Assembly (NCBI GenBank): GCA_902801985.1
Contig: CADCKD010000013.1
Coordinates: forward strand, 1 to 46,878
Origin: an uncultured bacterium
GTDB taxonomy: Bacteria; Cyanobacteriota; Vampirovibrionia; Gastranaerophilales; Gastranaerophilaceae
Reading direction: 5' to 3'
DNA length: 46,878 nt
This document shows, one piece after another, positions 24,101-33,120 of this stretch. The position numbers were made by a program, and so were the translations under genes. The notes below the pieces were generated by a model, which saw only the letters and a list, made by a program, of their open reading frames with translations, had not been told where the DNA came from and ran no database searches. The first letter of the stretch is position 1. Every line of letters starts with the position of its first letter.

Positions 24101-25411
24101 ATGTTTGATGTTAGGCGATATGCAAAAGAACTTTTAAATATAGCTGCCCCGATAATTATGGGGAATATTGGCTTTATTTTGATAGGTGTCGGAGATATAA
24201 TTGTCGCCGGCAGACATTCGACAGATACATTTGCGGCAATCAGTATTGCCGCTGCGATAGTGAACTGTATTATGACAATCGCAATAGGTCTAACTTCTAG
24301 TATATCGCCATTATTATCGAATTATAGAGGTCAAAGGAAACCGATAAAAAGGTATTTTTATCCGTCAATAAGGTTTGCGGGAATTTTGGCAATAATTACA
24401 GGATTTATTATCATCGCTTTTATTCCTCTTATTGCAAAAATGGGATTTGAACAACATTTGGTAAAACCTATTCAACAGTATATGTTTATTAGTGCATTGA
24501 GTACATTTGGCGGTAGTTTGCATCATTCAATGAAAGAATTTTTGCAAGCGTTTGAAATCGTTTTATTTCCAAATTTGTTGACTATATTTAGTGTATTTTT
24601 GAATTTAATTTTAAATATAATATTTGTATTCGGTTGGGGGGTAATTCCTTCAATGGGTGCAGTGGGGCTTGCAATTGCCAGTTTGATTGTTCGCTATTTT
24701 ATGGGATTTTCACTGCTGATATATTGCAGAATGATTATGAGAGTTGATAACTATCATGAAAAAGGATATTATTTCAGCCTTGTAAAAATAGGGCTGCCGA
24801 TTGCTTTGGCTATACTTGTAGAATTCTTTGCGTTTAATATAATTGCAATACTTATGGGCAGAATTGCCGGAGTGTATGCTGCAGCTCAAAATCTGATATG
24901 TACGATTACTACAACGTCATTTATGATTCCGTTTGCTATTTCAAATGCAATAGCTGTAAAAGTAGGATTTTCAAACGGAGCTAAGAATTATGTTGATTTA
25001 AAAAGGTATGCTGTTACAGGAACTGTAATGTCTGAGATATTTATGGCGTTTAGCGCTCTTATTTTCTTACTTTTCCCAAAATTCATAATAGGGATATTTA
25101 CAAAAGATGTTGAACTTATAAATATTGCACTGCCTGTAATGTTTGTTCTTGTTGTATTTCAATTATTTGACGGGCTGCAGATTTCTCTATCAGGCATATG
25201 CAAAGGAGTAAAGCAAACTAAGATTATATTACTTGCAAATTTTGTTGCATATTGGTTAATTTCTATACCTCTGGGTTATACGCTTGGATTGAAATACAAT
25301 TTAAAACTAGTAGGATTTTGGATAGGATTGGTATCTTCTGCAGTTATATTGTGCTTGATTATGACAATTCAACTTAAAAGGTATTTTGTAAAGAAATATT
25401 GCAGTGAATAG
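24101..25411 (+). CDS. MATE family efflux transporter
   Basis: 436 residues and about 12 membrane segments, typical length for the multidrug and toxin extrusion family, which exports cationic compounds in exchange for Na+ or H+. The N-terminal half starts with ELLNIAAPIIMGNIGFILIGVGDIIVAGR, the classic MATE opening; the second half repeats the fold (KIGLPIALAILVEFFAFNIIAILMG). Substrates cannot be predicted. No ribosome-binding site is visible. TAGTAT lies six bases before the ATG but without a good -35, so a leaderless start is only a weak suggestion. The next gene follows after about 50 nt and could be cotranscribed. Confidence 0.9.
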   Translation: MFDVRRYAKELLNIAAPIIMGNIGFILIGVGDIIVAGRHSTDTFAAISIAAAIVNCIMTIAIGLTSSISPLLSNYRGQRKPIKRYFYPSIRFAGILAIITGFIIIAFIPLIAKMGFEQHLVKPIQQYMFISALSTFGGSLHHSMKEFLQAFEIVLFPNLLTIFSVFLNLILNIIFVFGWGVIPSMGAVGLAIASLIVRYFMGFSLLIYCRMIMRVDNYHEKGYYFSLVKIGLPIALAILVEFFAFNIIAILMGRIAGVYAAAQNLICTITTTSFMIPFAISNAIAVKVGFSNGAKNYVDLKRYAVTGTVMSEIFMAFSALIFLLFPKFIIGIFTKDVELINIALPVMFVLVVFQLFDGLQISLSGICKGVKQTKIILLANFVAYWLISIPLGYTLGLKYNLKLVGFWIGLVSSAVILCLIMTIQLKRYFVKKYCSE

Positions 25412-25463
25412 CAAAAAATTTTTTCATATATTTTATAGAGATAAAAAAAAGAAGATTTTGACA

Positions 25464-25928
25464 ATGAATTTAAATATTTATCCCGTAAGAATGAACAATA
25501 GTTACATGAATGTAAGAAAAGAATCTGAACCGCAAAAACCGATTGAAAATGCTCCGGCTTTTCAAGGAAATATCAGAAAACCGTTACTTGCTTTAGTTGC
25601 CGGCACGCTTATTGGCGCAGGGGCTGTATCTTGTACAAATAATAATAAAGCACAGCAAGATACTTTTTTATCTGAACATGATGGCGGAGAAGAAAAATCT
25701 GACAAGTTAGGACGTTTGAAAGTTGATGCAGATGGTACAGAATACTTCTATAAAGGCGACAGCGAAGAAGCTTATAAAACCGTAGAAACAAAAGATGGCT
25801 GTCAACATGTAACAATATATGGTGAAGGTGGTGCGCTTGCTAATACTGACAATATCCTGGAAGAATACTTTATTGCAAAAGATGGCACAAAAACAGATGC
25901 AAGTGTACTAAATGAAATCAAATGGTAG
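25464..25928 (+). CDS. Unknown P-x-F-x-G-tagged protein with lipobox-like segment
   Basis: 154 residues, no family recognised. The N-terminus (1-39) is polar and contains APAFQG at 30-35. A hydrophobic stretch RKPLLALVAGTLIGAGAVSC follows, where AVSC resembles a lipobox, though about 35 residues before the hydrophobic core is unusually long for a lipoprotein signal. The rest is acidic and hydrophilic with a repeating strand-turn look (DGTEYFYKGDSEEAYKTVETKDG). The start is taken as the ATG at 25464; a GTG at 25404 overlapping the MATE gene would add a basic extension without a ribosome site. The following gene starts seven bases after its stop and carries the same type of tag, so both probably share an mRNA. 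Confidence 0.65.
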   Translation: MNLNIYPVRMNNSYMNVRKESEPQKPIENAPAFQGNIRKPLLALVAGTLIGAGAVSCTNNNKAQQDTFLSEHDGGEEKSDKLGRLKVDADGTEYFYKGDSEEAYKTVETKDGCQHVTIYGEGGALANTDNILEEYFIAKDGTKTDASVLNEIKW

Positions 25929-25934
25929 TATAAT

Positions 25935-26513
25935 ATGCAAATACAACAGACCAATACTAATCCCGTTTTTAGAGGTTATGCCGGTGCTCAGTTAAAAAGA
26001 TTAATTAATGTCAATGTAACAAAAGAGTGCACTGCCAGTGTGAAATATCATCTAAAACGTAAAGAGAAACCAAGTATGCACGTTATATGGATGATGAATA
26101 ACTTTGGTAAAGATATGCTAAACGGGCTTGGCAGATATATGAACAAATTGCATTCCAAAACGTATTTAACTGTAATTAAAGGTTCTGATAGTAATTATAT
26201 TGCTCTGAAAAATCCAATAACCCGAAAGAATTTCTTTATTGTTAAAAATAATTCAGGTGAGTTATCAATATCTCAGACTCCTAAGGACAGCATAGGAAAA
26301 TTTTCAGAAAAAACATTACCCTTTGGAATTCTTGAGCAGGTTTTAGAATTTATGGATAGTTTGGTAACAATGAATCCTAAAAAAATAGACAAAGCCATAT
26401 TAGCTGCTGTTGACAAACCTGCTTCGGAGACTTTTCCAAATATGATTACAAGGTTAAAAACCAAAATAAGAACAAGCAGGATTGAAAAATATAAACAGGA
26501 AATAAATAGATAA
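25935..26513 (+). CDS. Unknown P-x-F-x-G-tagged protein
   Basis: 192 residues, no family recognised and no signal peptide or membrane segment. The N-terminus reads TNTNPVFRGYAG (the tag is at 10-14). The rest is basic (many Lys and Arg), with a helix around NNFGKDMLNGLGRYMNKLHS, strands around TYLTVIKGSDSNYIALKNP and RKNFFIVKNNSGELSIS, and a basic C-terminal helix (RLKTKIRTSRIEKYKQEINR). It follows the preceding tagged gene by six bases without a clear ribosome site, so translation may depend on coupling. A good terminator closes the unit. Confidence 0.65.
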   Translation: MQIQQTNTNPVFRGYAGAQLKRLINVNVTKECTASVKYHLKRKEKPSMHVIWMMNNFGKDMLNGLGRYMNKLHSKTYLTVIKGSDSNYIALKNPITRKNFFIVKNNSGELSISQTPKDSIGKFSEKTLPFGILEQVLEFMDSLVTMNPKKIDKAILAAVDKPASETFPNMITRLKTKIRTSRIEKYKQEINR

Positions 26514-26517
26514 TACG

Positions 26518-26550
26518 AACGGCTCTTTTTAATAAGGGCCGTTTTTATTT
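26518..26550 (+). terminator. Terminator after the tagged gene pair
   Basis: Hairpin AACGGCtCTT / AAGGGCCGTT (26518-26542) followed by TTTTTATTTT. The convergent histidine kinase gene ends at 26556. Confidence 0.8.
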
Positions 26551-26555
26551 TAATT

Positions 26556-28229
26556 TTAAGCAAGATCCAGTGTAATTGCTGCACAGAAACCAAATTCATC
26601 ATCTGAAGATAATTTTATTGTGCCCCCCATTGCTTCAACAAGACCTTTGACAATAAATAAGCCAAGTCCTGTTCCTCTCGTTGTTCTTGTCATTTCATCA
26701 TCAAGTCTTACAAATTTGTCAAATAAAGTGGCAAGTTTTTTAGGGGGTATTTTGTCGCATTTATTTTTGACTGTGATTATAGCTTTTCCTTTTTTTAATT
26801 TTGTATCAACAGTAATAGGTGTTTCAGGGTATGAATATTTTACTGCATTTTCGTACAAGTTAACAAAGACTTGTTCTAATCGCCCTTTATCTGCAATGAC
26901 TTGAGGAAAATTCTCATCTATATTTACAATAATTTCGTGACCGTCATGTTTTCTTAAAAGTAATTCTGATTGCTCAAATACTTCAGGCAGCCATACGTTT
27001 GAATTTACTGTTCTAAGTCTCATGCCTTCGATATCAGGTATTGTCAAAAGATCTTCAATAAGTCGTTTCAAACGTTCGGATTGCTCTTTTATTATACGTA
27101 AAGATTTTTGTTTTGTTTCTTCATCTATTACTATATCTTGTCGCATAAGTCTTGAGGTGTAGCCCTGAATACTTGTTAAAGGTGTTCTTAATTCGTGACT
27201 AACTGTGTCTATGAGGTTTGAGCGGAATTCATTTAATTGTTTTAACTCTTTATTTTTTTGTTTAAGTTCCAAGTATGATTTATGAATTTCTGAGGCCATT
27301 GTGTTAAATTCTTTTGCCAGAAATACTATTTCATACGGGGTGAAAGATGTTTTTAAAAGTCGTATTTGGTGTTCATAATTACCTTTGGACAGTGCCATAA
27401 TAGCTTTGAATAATTGTCTTACGTTAATATACAAATAAAACATATAAAATCCGATAACTATCATTGTTGCAAGGATAGTTGCCAGAACAGAAAGTATTAT
27501 CTTTATACGGTTATCTATAATTGCTTTTTTGGCAATACCTTTTGTTGTTCTTACGATTATTGTGTAATCCGGATTAGATTGTTTTAGATATACAATCGGT
27601 TGGTTTTTTTCATCTCCGAAAATTACAGGATTATCTTCAATCATTTCGCTGCTATTCGGAAGCATATCTATTGTTTCTTTGAAAACGTCCGGGGTAAAGT
27701 TGTGGGATGCAATCAAATGGCGATTGTTGTCCATTATATATATTTGCCTGTTGTCTTCCGCTAAAGATTGAAATATTTTTACATTCGCATCATTAGATGA
27801 ATATGTAACAACAAGGAAAGAACCGTCTTTCATTTGAGTTGTAAGTATCGGCTGTTGGTTTAATCTTGCGTTATCGGTGATTTTTTCTAATTCTTTTTGT
27901 GAACGAACAATAGATATTTTATCGCAATGAGGATATTTTTTGGTTACTTCTTTTATGTATTTTTGTTTTTGAGCATTTGGGGGTAAAAATTCTAATGTAT
28001 CTGCTATTTGGGTGAGTGTCATTTGGTTTGATTGGATTAAAAAATCCATTTCATCAGACACCATGCTGGTTATTAAAATTGCAGATTCTCTTAATTGGTG
28101 TCTAACGGATTGTTGGTTAATATTATTGATAATAAAACCGCTTATAGACATCGGAATTACAACTGCAAAGAAAAATACTATTGCAATCTGTTCAATTATT
28201 TTTAATCTTTGAAATTTAATTTTGAGCAT
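26556..28229 (-). CDS. Membrane sensor histidine kinase
   Basis: 557 residues: first membrane helix about 13-35 (IAIVFFFAVVIPMSISGFII), an extracytoplasmic sensor region of about 200 residues with a PAS/Cache-like look, a second membrane helix about 243-268 (IILSVLATILATMIVIGFYMFYLY), HAMP linker, HisKA domain with the phosphoacceptor His345 in DTVSHELRTPLTSIQGY, and HATPase domain with the N box (YENAVKYSYP) and GTGLGLFIVKGLVEAMGG. It should autophosphorylate in response to an unknown external signal and pass the phosphate to the regulator encoded just upstream on the same strand, 21 nt away. The ribosome site is weak. The gene order (regulator then kinase) is typical of OmpR-class pairs. 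Confidence 0.93.
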   Translation of the reverse strand: MLKIKFQRLKIIEQIAIVFFFAVVIPMSISGFIINNINQQSVRHQLRESAILITSMVSDEMDFLIQSNQMTLTQIADTLEFLPPNAQKQKYIKEVTKKYPHCDKISIVRSQKELEKITDNARLNQQPILTTQMKDGSFLVVTYSSNDANVKIFQSLAEDNRQIYIMDNNRHLIASHNFTPDVFKETIDMLPNSSEMIEDNPVIFGDEKNQPIVYLKQSNPDYTIIVRTTKGIAKKAIIDNRIKIILSVLATILATMIVIGFYMFYLYINVRQLFKAIMALSKGNYEHQIRLLKTSFTPYEIVFLAKEFNTMASEIHKSYLELKQKNKELKQLNEFRSNLIDTVSHELRTPLTSIQGYTSRLMRQDIVIDEETKQKSLRIIKEQSERLKRLIEDLLTIPDIEGMRLRTVNSNVWLPEVFEQSELLLRKHDGHEIIVNIDENFPQVIADKGRLEQVFVNLYENAVKYSYPETPITVDTKLKKGKAIITVKNKCDKIPPKKLATLFDKFVRLDDEMTRTTRGTGLGLFIVKGLVEAMGGTIKLSSDDEFGFCAAITLDLA

Positions 28230-28250
28230 ATCCTAATTCCGATTTTTTAA

Positions 28251-28961
28251 TTAAGCAAACGGTGTTAATTTATAACCGACATTTGTTACTGTGTGCAAGT
28301 ATTTTGGAGTCTTTGCGTCAGGTTCTATTTTGTTTCTTAAGCCGCCAACATGAACTCTTAGCATTCTTACATCTTCATTACTATCATATCCCCAAACTTC
28401 ATCAAGTAATGTTGCAAGTGTTACAGGATGGTTGAAATGCTGCATTAAGCAATACAAAATTTCAAATTCAGTAGGAGTTAATTTTACTTTTTTATTAACA
28501 ATAACAGCTTCCAATGATTCCGGAAATATTTCGATGTCTCCGCTTTTTAAAACTTCATTAGACAATGGTGTTGTTTCTGTGTTGATTTCATTTCTGCGAA
28601 GTAAAACTCTTATACGCAGCAAAACTTCTTGTACATCAAAAGGTTTTACTAAATAATCATCTGCACCGCAGTCAAAACCACTTGTTTTGTCTTCAATTGT
28701 GCCTTTTGCAGTAAGCATAAGAATAGGTATTGAAAGCTTTGCGCTTCTGATGTTTTTGCATACGTCAAAACCGTTCATTTTTGGCATCATAACATCAAGC
28801 AAAATTAAATCATAAGTGTTATTTAGTGCTTTATTCAAACCTTCAAGCCCGTCTTTTGCGCTGTCCACAAAATAACCGCTTGAGCGTATATCAAATTCCA
28901 ATAATTCTCTTATTTCATCATCATCATCTACTATTAATATTCTTTTTTGTCCTTCAACCAT
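28251..28961 (-). CDS. OmpR/PhoB-family response regulator
   Basis: 236 residues. The receiver domain has the acidic pocket VDDDD at 11-15, phosphoacceptor Asp56 in LLDVMMPKMNG, conserved Thr in MLTAKG and Lys in YLVKPF. The C-terminal winged helix (about 135-235) includes LTPTEFEILYCLMQHFNHPVT and VRMLRVHVGGLRNKIEPD, the DNA-recognition pattern of the family. GGAG lies six bases before the ATG. It is probably cotranscribed with the downstream kinase gene. The Mla-type transporter and rseP lie upstream on the same strand; whether the pair controls them is not shown by sequence. Confidence 0.95.
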   Translation of the reverse strand: MVEGQKRILIVDDDDEIRELLEFDIRSSGYFVDSAKDGLEGLNKALNNTYDLILLDVMMPKMNGFDVCKNIRSAKLSIPILMLTAKGTIEDKTSGFDCGADDYLVKPFDVQEVLLRIRVLLRRNEINTETTPLSNEVLKSGDIEIFPESLEAVIVNKKVKLTPTEFEILYCLMQHFNHPVTLATLLDEVWGYDSNEDVRMLRVHVGGLRNKIEPDAKTPKYLHTVTNVGYKLTPFA

Positions 28962-28984
28962 GAAGTACTCCTTTTGTTTTTATT

Positions 28985-29704
28985 CTATGCTTTCATTTGC
29001 ATTGGGCCTTCTAAAGATGCCGTAACAAACTGTTTGGTGTACGGATTAGTTTGTTTGAGGAGTTCTTTCGGAGTTCCTTCAAAAACAATACCTCCGTCGT
29101 ATAGCATTATTACTCTGTCGGCAGTTCTTGTAATTGTTGACATTTGGTGCGTTACAACTATGGATGCCGAATTTGTTTCATTTTTTAATCTGACAATATA
29201 ATCTTCTATAAGTGTTGATGACATTGGGTCAAGTCCGGCTGTCGGTTCATCATATAGAATTGTATTAGGATTGGTAACTATTGCCCTTGCAAAACTTACA
29301 CGCTTTTGCATACCTCCTGAAAGTTCTGACGGAAATTTATTTTCTATCCCGCTCAAACCTACTAATTCAAGTTTTTGGGCAACAATTTTTTGCAAATCTT
29401 TCATTGAATATTTGTGTTTTAAATCTTTCCTTTCCTGAAGTGCAAATGAAATATTATCAAATACATTTAAAGAATCAAAAAGCGCTGAGTATTGGAAAAC
29501 CATTGCAATATCGCCATCAGAGGTTATTATTTCCCCGCTATCATAAGGTATAAGACCGGAAATTACTTTTAATACAGTACTTTTCCCCGAGCCTGAGAAC
29601 CCCACAATCGCAAGGATTTCCCCATTATTAACGTGAAAGGAAATATCGTTAATAACCACTTTATCATCAAATTTTTTTATTAAATTTCGAACTTCAATAC
29701 TCAT
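28985..29704 (-). CDS. mlaF: ABC transporter ATPase, MlaF / Ttg2A type
   Basis: 239 residues. Walker A is GFSGSGKST at 35-43, followed by the Q-loop region MVFQYSALFDSL, signature LSGGMQKRVSFARA, Walker B ILYDEPTAGLDP and switch His in VVTHQMST. The QYSALFDS and SGGMQKR patterns are characteristic of MlaF-like ATPases that drive phospholipid or other hydrophobic cargo transport between the membranes. AAAGGA lies eight bases before the ATG. It follows mlaE on the same strand after 30 nt. The MlaD-type substrate-binding partner is not in the window, and no MlaB or MlaC is seen. Confidence 0.9.
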   Translation of the reverse strand: MSIEVRNLIKKFDDKVVINDISFHVNNGEILAIVGFSGSGKSTVLKVISGLIPYDSGEIITSDGDIAMVFQYSALFDSLNVFDNISFALQERKDLKHKYSMKDLQKIVAQKLELVGLSGIENKFPSELSGGMQKRVSFARAIVTNPNTILYDEPTAGLDPMSSTLIEDYIVRLKNETNSASIVVTHQMSTITRTADRVIMLYDGGIVFEGTPKELLKQTNPYTKQFVTASLEGPMQMKA

Positions 29705-29734
29705 AAATTTATCCTTTAATAATTTTTTTATTCT

Positions 29735-30544
29735 TTAGAAGAAGAATAATATTGCAAAAACCATATCCCAAATAACTATTGAGATAAATGACCACACAAC
29801 CGCTTGTGTCGTTGCAATCCCAACGCCCTTTGCGCCGCCTTTTGCGTTATAACCGAAAGCACAACTTATAAGTGCAATCGTACCGCCAAATGCTGCTGCT
29901 TTGAGTAAGCTTACCAAAAAATCTTTCATATATAATCCGAGCCATACAGATGAAAAATATGCCCTATATGATAGCCCTGCAAATAAGTTTGATGTAAAAG
30001 CCCCGAGTAAAACCCCAACAAATGAAGCAATAATAACTATTACAGGCATCATTAAAATGCCGGATAATACCCTTGGAATAAATAAATGCCCGACAGAATC
30101 AACTCCCAAAACATCTATTGCGTCAATTTGTTCGGTCACTCTCATAGTAGCAAGTTCTGATGCCAAAGAAGAACCAATCATTGACGTGATTGCAAAGCCT
30201 GACATTACTGCTCCGACTTCTCTTACAATCAATATTGTCATTAACATTCCGACAAAATCAGCTCCGCCTTGTTTTACCATTTCATTTGCAACTTGTGAAG
30301 AAACGATTATAGATGTCATACCTACGATAGACAATGTTATAGGCAATGAGCTTATCCCGAATCGTTCACATTGTGCTGAAAGCTCTTTAAAAGATATCCC
30401 GTCTTTAAAAATTCGTGTAACAAAACGAAATCCCAATTGAAGTATCCCGCCAATGGTGTCAAGAAATTGTACAACCTCTCCAAGTATGGTTGTAAACAAT
30501 TTATATGTCGCAGATTTTTTAAAATATTGAGCAATCATTACCAT
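29735..30544 (-). CDS. mlaE: ABC transporter permease, MlaE family
   Basis: 269 residues, five to six membrane helices. The family signature is present: AQCERFGISSLPITLSIVGMTSIIVSSQVANEM, REVGAVMSGFAITSMIGSSLASELATMRVTEQIDAIDVLG and PRVLSGILMMPVIVIIASFVG. It partners MlaF in lipid transport across the envelope; in cyanobacteria and chloroplasts the relatives are the TGD1-like permeases. The ATG at 30544 has no ribosome-binding site but an extended -10 TGGTATAAT ends six bases upstream, so mlaE-mlaF may have their own leaderless promoter inside the cluster. It lies 29 nt after rseP. The direction of lipid transport cannot be told from sequence. Confidence 0.92.
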   Translation of the reverse strand: MVMIAQYFKKSATYKLFTTILGEVVQFLDTIGGILQLGFRFVTRIFKDGISFKELSAQCERFGISSLPITLSIVGMTSIIVSSQVANEMVKQGGADFVGMLMTILIVREVGAVMSGFAITSMIGSSLASELATMRVTEQIDAIDVLGVDSVGHLFIPRVLSGILMMPVIVIIASFVGVLLGAFTSNLFAGLSYRAYFSSVWLGLYMKDFLVSLLKAAAFGGTIALISCAFGYNAKGGAKGVGIATTQAVVWSFISIVIWDMVFAILFFF

Positions 30545-30550
30545 ATCAGA

Positions 30551-30559
30551 ATTATACCA
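30551..30559 (-). promoter_or_regulatory. Extended -10 of mlaE, placed for leaderless mRNA
   Basis: On the minus strand TGGTATAAT (30559-30551) ends six bases before the mlaE ATG. The -35 is weak (TTTTAA at 17 nt). No ribosome-binding site is present. Confidence 0.55.
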
Positions 30560-30573
30560 AAAACTTTTAATTT

Positions 30574-31956
30574 TTAAAATTTATGTTGTATAAGTGCGTA
30601 TATATCGTTAAATATTATAAATACCATAAGTACAATTAAAAGTATAAAAAAGAACGAGCTTATTTTGTTTACGGTTTCTTCTTTCACCGGTTTGCCTGTG
30701 ATTTTTTCAATTACTAAAAACATAAAATGTCCGCCATCCAAAGCCGGAATAGGCAAAAAGTTAATCAATGCAAGGTTCATAGATATGATAGCCGTTAATA
30801 AAAGACCTGAGAATAACCCGTTATTTTGTATAATATCTCCCCCAACTTTTGCTATTAAAACAACTCCGTGTAGTTCGGATGCTTTAACTTTTCCGCTGAA
30901 TATTGTCCATAAACCGTAACACATCATATATGTTTGATAATATAAGTAGTCATATGCACCTTTTATTATAGTTACCGGATTTTTGGTTTCCATAAGTTTT
31001 TGTTTGGAGGATAACATTATTCCCATAAGTCCGTCTTGATTTGGGTATATCGGTTTTAAATCAACTGTTTTCCCATCTCTTAAAACGGTTATATTTACGG
31101 GGTGCACAGTATCTGAAACTGCGAATGCCAAATCCTCCAAAGTAACGTCTTCTGCAAGAGTATATGTTTGTTTCCCTTCTAGAGTGTTTCTTAATTTTAT
31201 TTGTTGTTCGCTTAATTTTGTTCTTGTATCGCCTTCATATTTGTCATTAAAAAGCTGCATACTAAACAAATCTTTATCCGGAATTTTAATCGCAGGTTCA
31301 ATAATATTCTGTGGCAAAATTATTTGTGTACCTGATTTTATATTCCCTTCTTTTGCAATACTTGGGTTCAACTTTTTTAATAGCTCAATATTTTCTTTTG
31401 CAAATTCAGGGTCTACTTTTCCGTCAAATTTTGCACTATTTTTTGCATAGAGTGAAATTGCATAACTTGTTAAAATGTCAGAACCGTTTATTTTGAATAT
31501 TTGATCTCCCTCTTTTAATCCGCTTTGCCAAATAGATTCTGTTTTCGCCGCTGAGATTTTGTCTGCAAAAACCTGGAATTGCCCTGAAGGTAATTGCCCC
31601 CAAACCGCAGCTGTTAATATTACAAGTACAAAAGCAGTTATAACATTTGAAATTACCCCTGCTGAAATTACAATCATTCTTTGCCATACCGGACGATTTG
31701 CAAATCTGTCTTTAGAGTCAAGAGGCAAATCAGAGTCTTTGTCATCATCCGGAAACGCAACATATCCGCCTAAAAGACAGGCATGAACTAAATATTCTAC
31801 ATCCCCTATTTTTTTGCTCCATAGTGTAGGCCCGATCGGAAATCCGAGAGCAAATCTTGAAACTTTTATCCCAAGAGCTCTGGCGGACAAAAAATGGCCT
31901 AATTCGTGTACAAAAATTAATAGCCCGATTAGTAAAATCATTATAATTATTGACAT
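30574..31956 (-). CDS. rseP: RIP metalloprotease RseP (site-2 protease family)
   Basis: 460-residue intramembrane zinc protease. HELGH at 17-21 sits in the first membrane helix and NLALINFLPIPALDGGHFMFLVIE near 405-428 gives the third zinc ligand (LDG motif). Between them lie GFPIGPTLW, a PDZ-like region (GLKEGDQIFKINGSDILTSYA) and a long soluble part that includes an unusually extended insertion. The family cleaves anti-sigma factors and remnant signal peptides in the membrane. AAGGAA lies seven bases before the ATG. It is downstream of pheS by 33 nt and upstream of mlaE, so it probably belongs to one envelope-related transcription unit. Confidence 0.92.
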   Translation of the reverse strand: MSIIIMILLIGLLIFVHELGHFLSARALGIKVSRFALGFPIGPTLWSKKIGDVEYLVHACLLGGYVAFPDDDKDSDLPLDSKDRFANRPVWQRMIVISAGVISNVITAFVLVILTAAVWGQLPSGQFQVFADKISAAKTESIWQSGLKEGDQIFKINGSDILTSYAISLYAKNSAKFDGKVDPEFAKENIELLKKLNPSIAKEGNIKSGTQIILPQNIIEPAIKIPDKDLFSMQLFNDKYEGDTRTKLSEQQIKLRNTLEGKQTYTLAEDVTLEDLAFAVSDTVHPVNITVLRDGKTVDLKPIYPNQDGLMGIMLSSKQKLMETKNPVTIIKGAYDYLYYQTYMMCYGLWTIFSGKVKASELHGVVLIAKVGGDIIQNNGLFSGLLLTAIISMNLALINFLPIPALDGGHFMFLVIEKITGKPVKEETVNKISSFFFILLIVLMVFIIFNDIYALIQHKF

Positions 31957-31989
31957 GTTTGTTTCCTTCTTATTAAGCGGTTTTATTTA

Positions 31990-33027
31990 TTATTTAAATT
32001 GTTGTGAAAATCTGACGTCATTGTTGAAGAATAGACGGATATCATCTACTGCATATTTTAGCATTGCCATTCTTTCAACTCCCATACCGAACGCAAATCC
32101 GGAGTACACATCAGGATCTATACCAACCCCTTTTAATACATTAGGATCTACCATTCCTGCACCCAAAATTTCCAACCAGCCTGTACCGGAACAAGTTCTG
32201 CATCCTTTACCTTGGCACATAATGCATTGAACATCAATTTCCGCAGATGGTTCGGTGAATGGGAAGAAGCTGCTTCTAAATCTTGTAGGGCGACTTTCTC
32301 CAAAATATATTCTGATAAATTCGTTTAAAACTCCTTTCAAATCTCCGAAAGTAATATTTTTATCAACATATAACCCCTCGATTTGATGGAAGAAATTATT
32401 TTTTCTTGAATTGATATTTTCGTTTCTGTAAACTCTACCCGGTGCAACCATTCTAATTGGAGGTTTTTTAGCTTCCATTGCGTGTATTTGTGCACCTGAG
32501 GTTTGGCTTCTTAACACAACATTTGGTGCAATGTTTGTGAAAAACGTGTCTTGAACATCGCGAGCAGGATGATCCTTTGGCACATTCAACATATCAAAGT
32601 TGTAATATTCTGTTTCTACTTCCGGAGCGAATTCATCGGGTACAACCGAAAAACCTAAACTTTGGAATATTGAGCATATCTCTTCGGTTGTAGAAGTTAA
32701 AAGATGCGTGTGTCCCTTTGGAATAAATTGCCCCGGTAAGGTTACATCAATTCTATCTTTTTGGAGTTTTTCATTCAATTCTTTTTCATAAAATAATTTG
32801 AACTTATCTGCGATTGCTTTTTCAAGTTTTTGGGTAATTTCATTTGCCAAAGAACCGATAACTTTTTTATCTTCAACAGATAAATCCTTTAGTCCTTTTT
32901 TTATTTCGTTGAATTCCCCTTTACGGCTTAAGTATGTGTTTTTTATTTCTTCTAAATCCTTAACGCTTGTTGCTTTTTCTATTGCATTTGATGCGTCTGA
33001 ATAAATTTTTTCTAATTGTTCTTTCAT
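31990..33027 (-). CDS. pheS: Phenylalanyl-tRNA synthetase alpha subunit
   Basis: 345 residues, normal length. It charges tRNA-Phe as an alpha2-beta2 enzyme. An N-terminal coiled-coil arm (about 1-90) is followed by the class II core: VAPGRVYRNE (motif 2), the FRSSFFPFTEPSAEIDVQC strand, the Cys cluster CIMCQGKGCRTCSGTGW and motif 3 GFAFGMGVERMAMLKY. AGAGGA lies six bases before the ATG. The partner pheT is not in the window, whereas pheST is a common operon. Just upstream lies a pair of interleaved inverted repeats that place a hairpin directly before the ribosome-binding site. Confidence 0.96.
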   Translation of the reverse strand: MKEQLEKIYSDASNAIEKATSVKDLEEIKNTYLSRKGEFNEIKKGLKDLSVEDKKVIGSLANEITQKLEKAIADKFKLFYEKELNEKLQKDRIDVTLPGQFIPKGHTHLLTSTTEEICSIFQSLGFSVVPDEFAPEVETEYYNFDMLNVPKDHPARDVQDTFFTNIAPNVVLRSQTSGAQIHAMEAKKPPIRMVAPGRVYRNENINSRKNNFFHQIEGLYVDKNITFGDLKGVLNEFIRIYFGESRPTRFRSSFFPFTEPSAEIDVQCIMCQGKGCRTCSGTGWLEILGAGMVDPNVLKGVGIDPDVYSGFAFGMGVERMAMLKYAVDDIRLFFNNDVRFSQQFK

Positions 33028-33040
33028 ATTTATCCTCTGA

Positions 33041-33115
33041 TTTTAAGATTCTTCGGCTTTACTATTGTCATTCTGAGCGAAGCGAAGAATCTTAAAATTT
33101 ACGCCTCAGAATGAC
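33041..33115. repeat. Two interleaved inverted repeats upstream of pheS
   Basis: Arm A is TTTTAAGATTCTTCG (33041-33055), pairing perfectly with 33083-33097. Arm B is GTCATTCTGAG (33067-33077), pairing perfectly with 33105-33115. The order A, B, A', B' means the two stems are nested in a pseudoknot or mutually exclusive way. The B arms resemble widespread intergenic palindromes of the GTCATTCTGAG type. Confidence 0.7.
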
Positions 33116-33120
33116 GTATA

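Noticed and set aside
24101-24110. Leaderless start for the MATE gene
   Set aside because: TAGTAT is six bases upstream but no -35 is present and the region overlaps the rplT terminator; too weak to include.
25404-25463. GTG start extending the tagged lipobox-like protein into the MATE gene
   Set aside because: It would add a basic, low-quality extension without a ribosome site; the ATG at 25464 is preferred.
29901-30440. 179-codon plus-strand frame opposite mlaE
   Set aside because: It is antisense to a clearly conserved permease and has no ribosome site; typical shadow frame.
31814-32230. 138-codon frame across the rseP-pheS junction on the opposite strand
   Set aside because: Shadow of two well supported genes.
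33028-33120. T-box riboswitch upstream of pheS
   Set aside because: The gap is about 90 nt, too short, and no T-box sequence is visible; only inverted repeats are seen.
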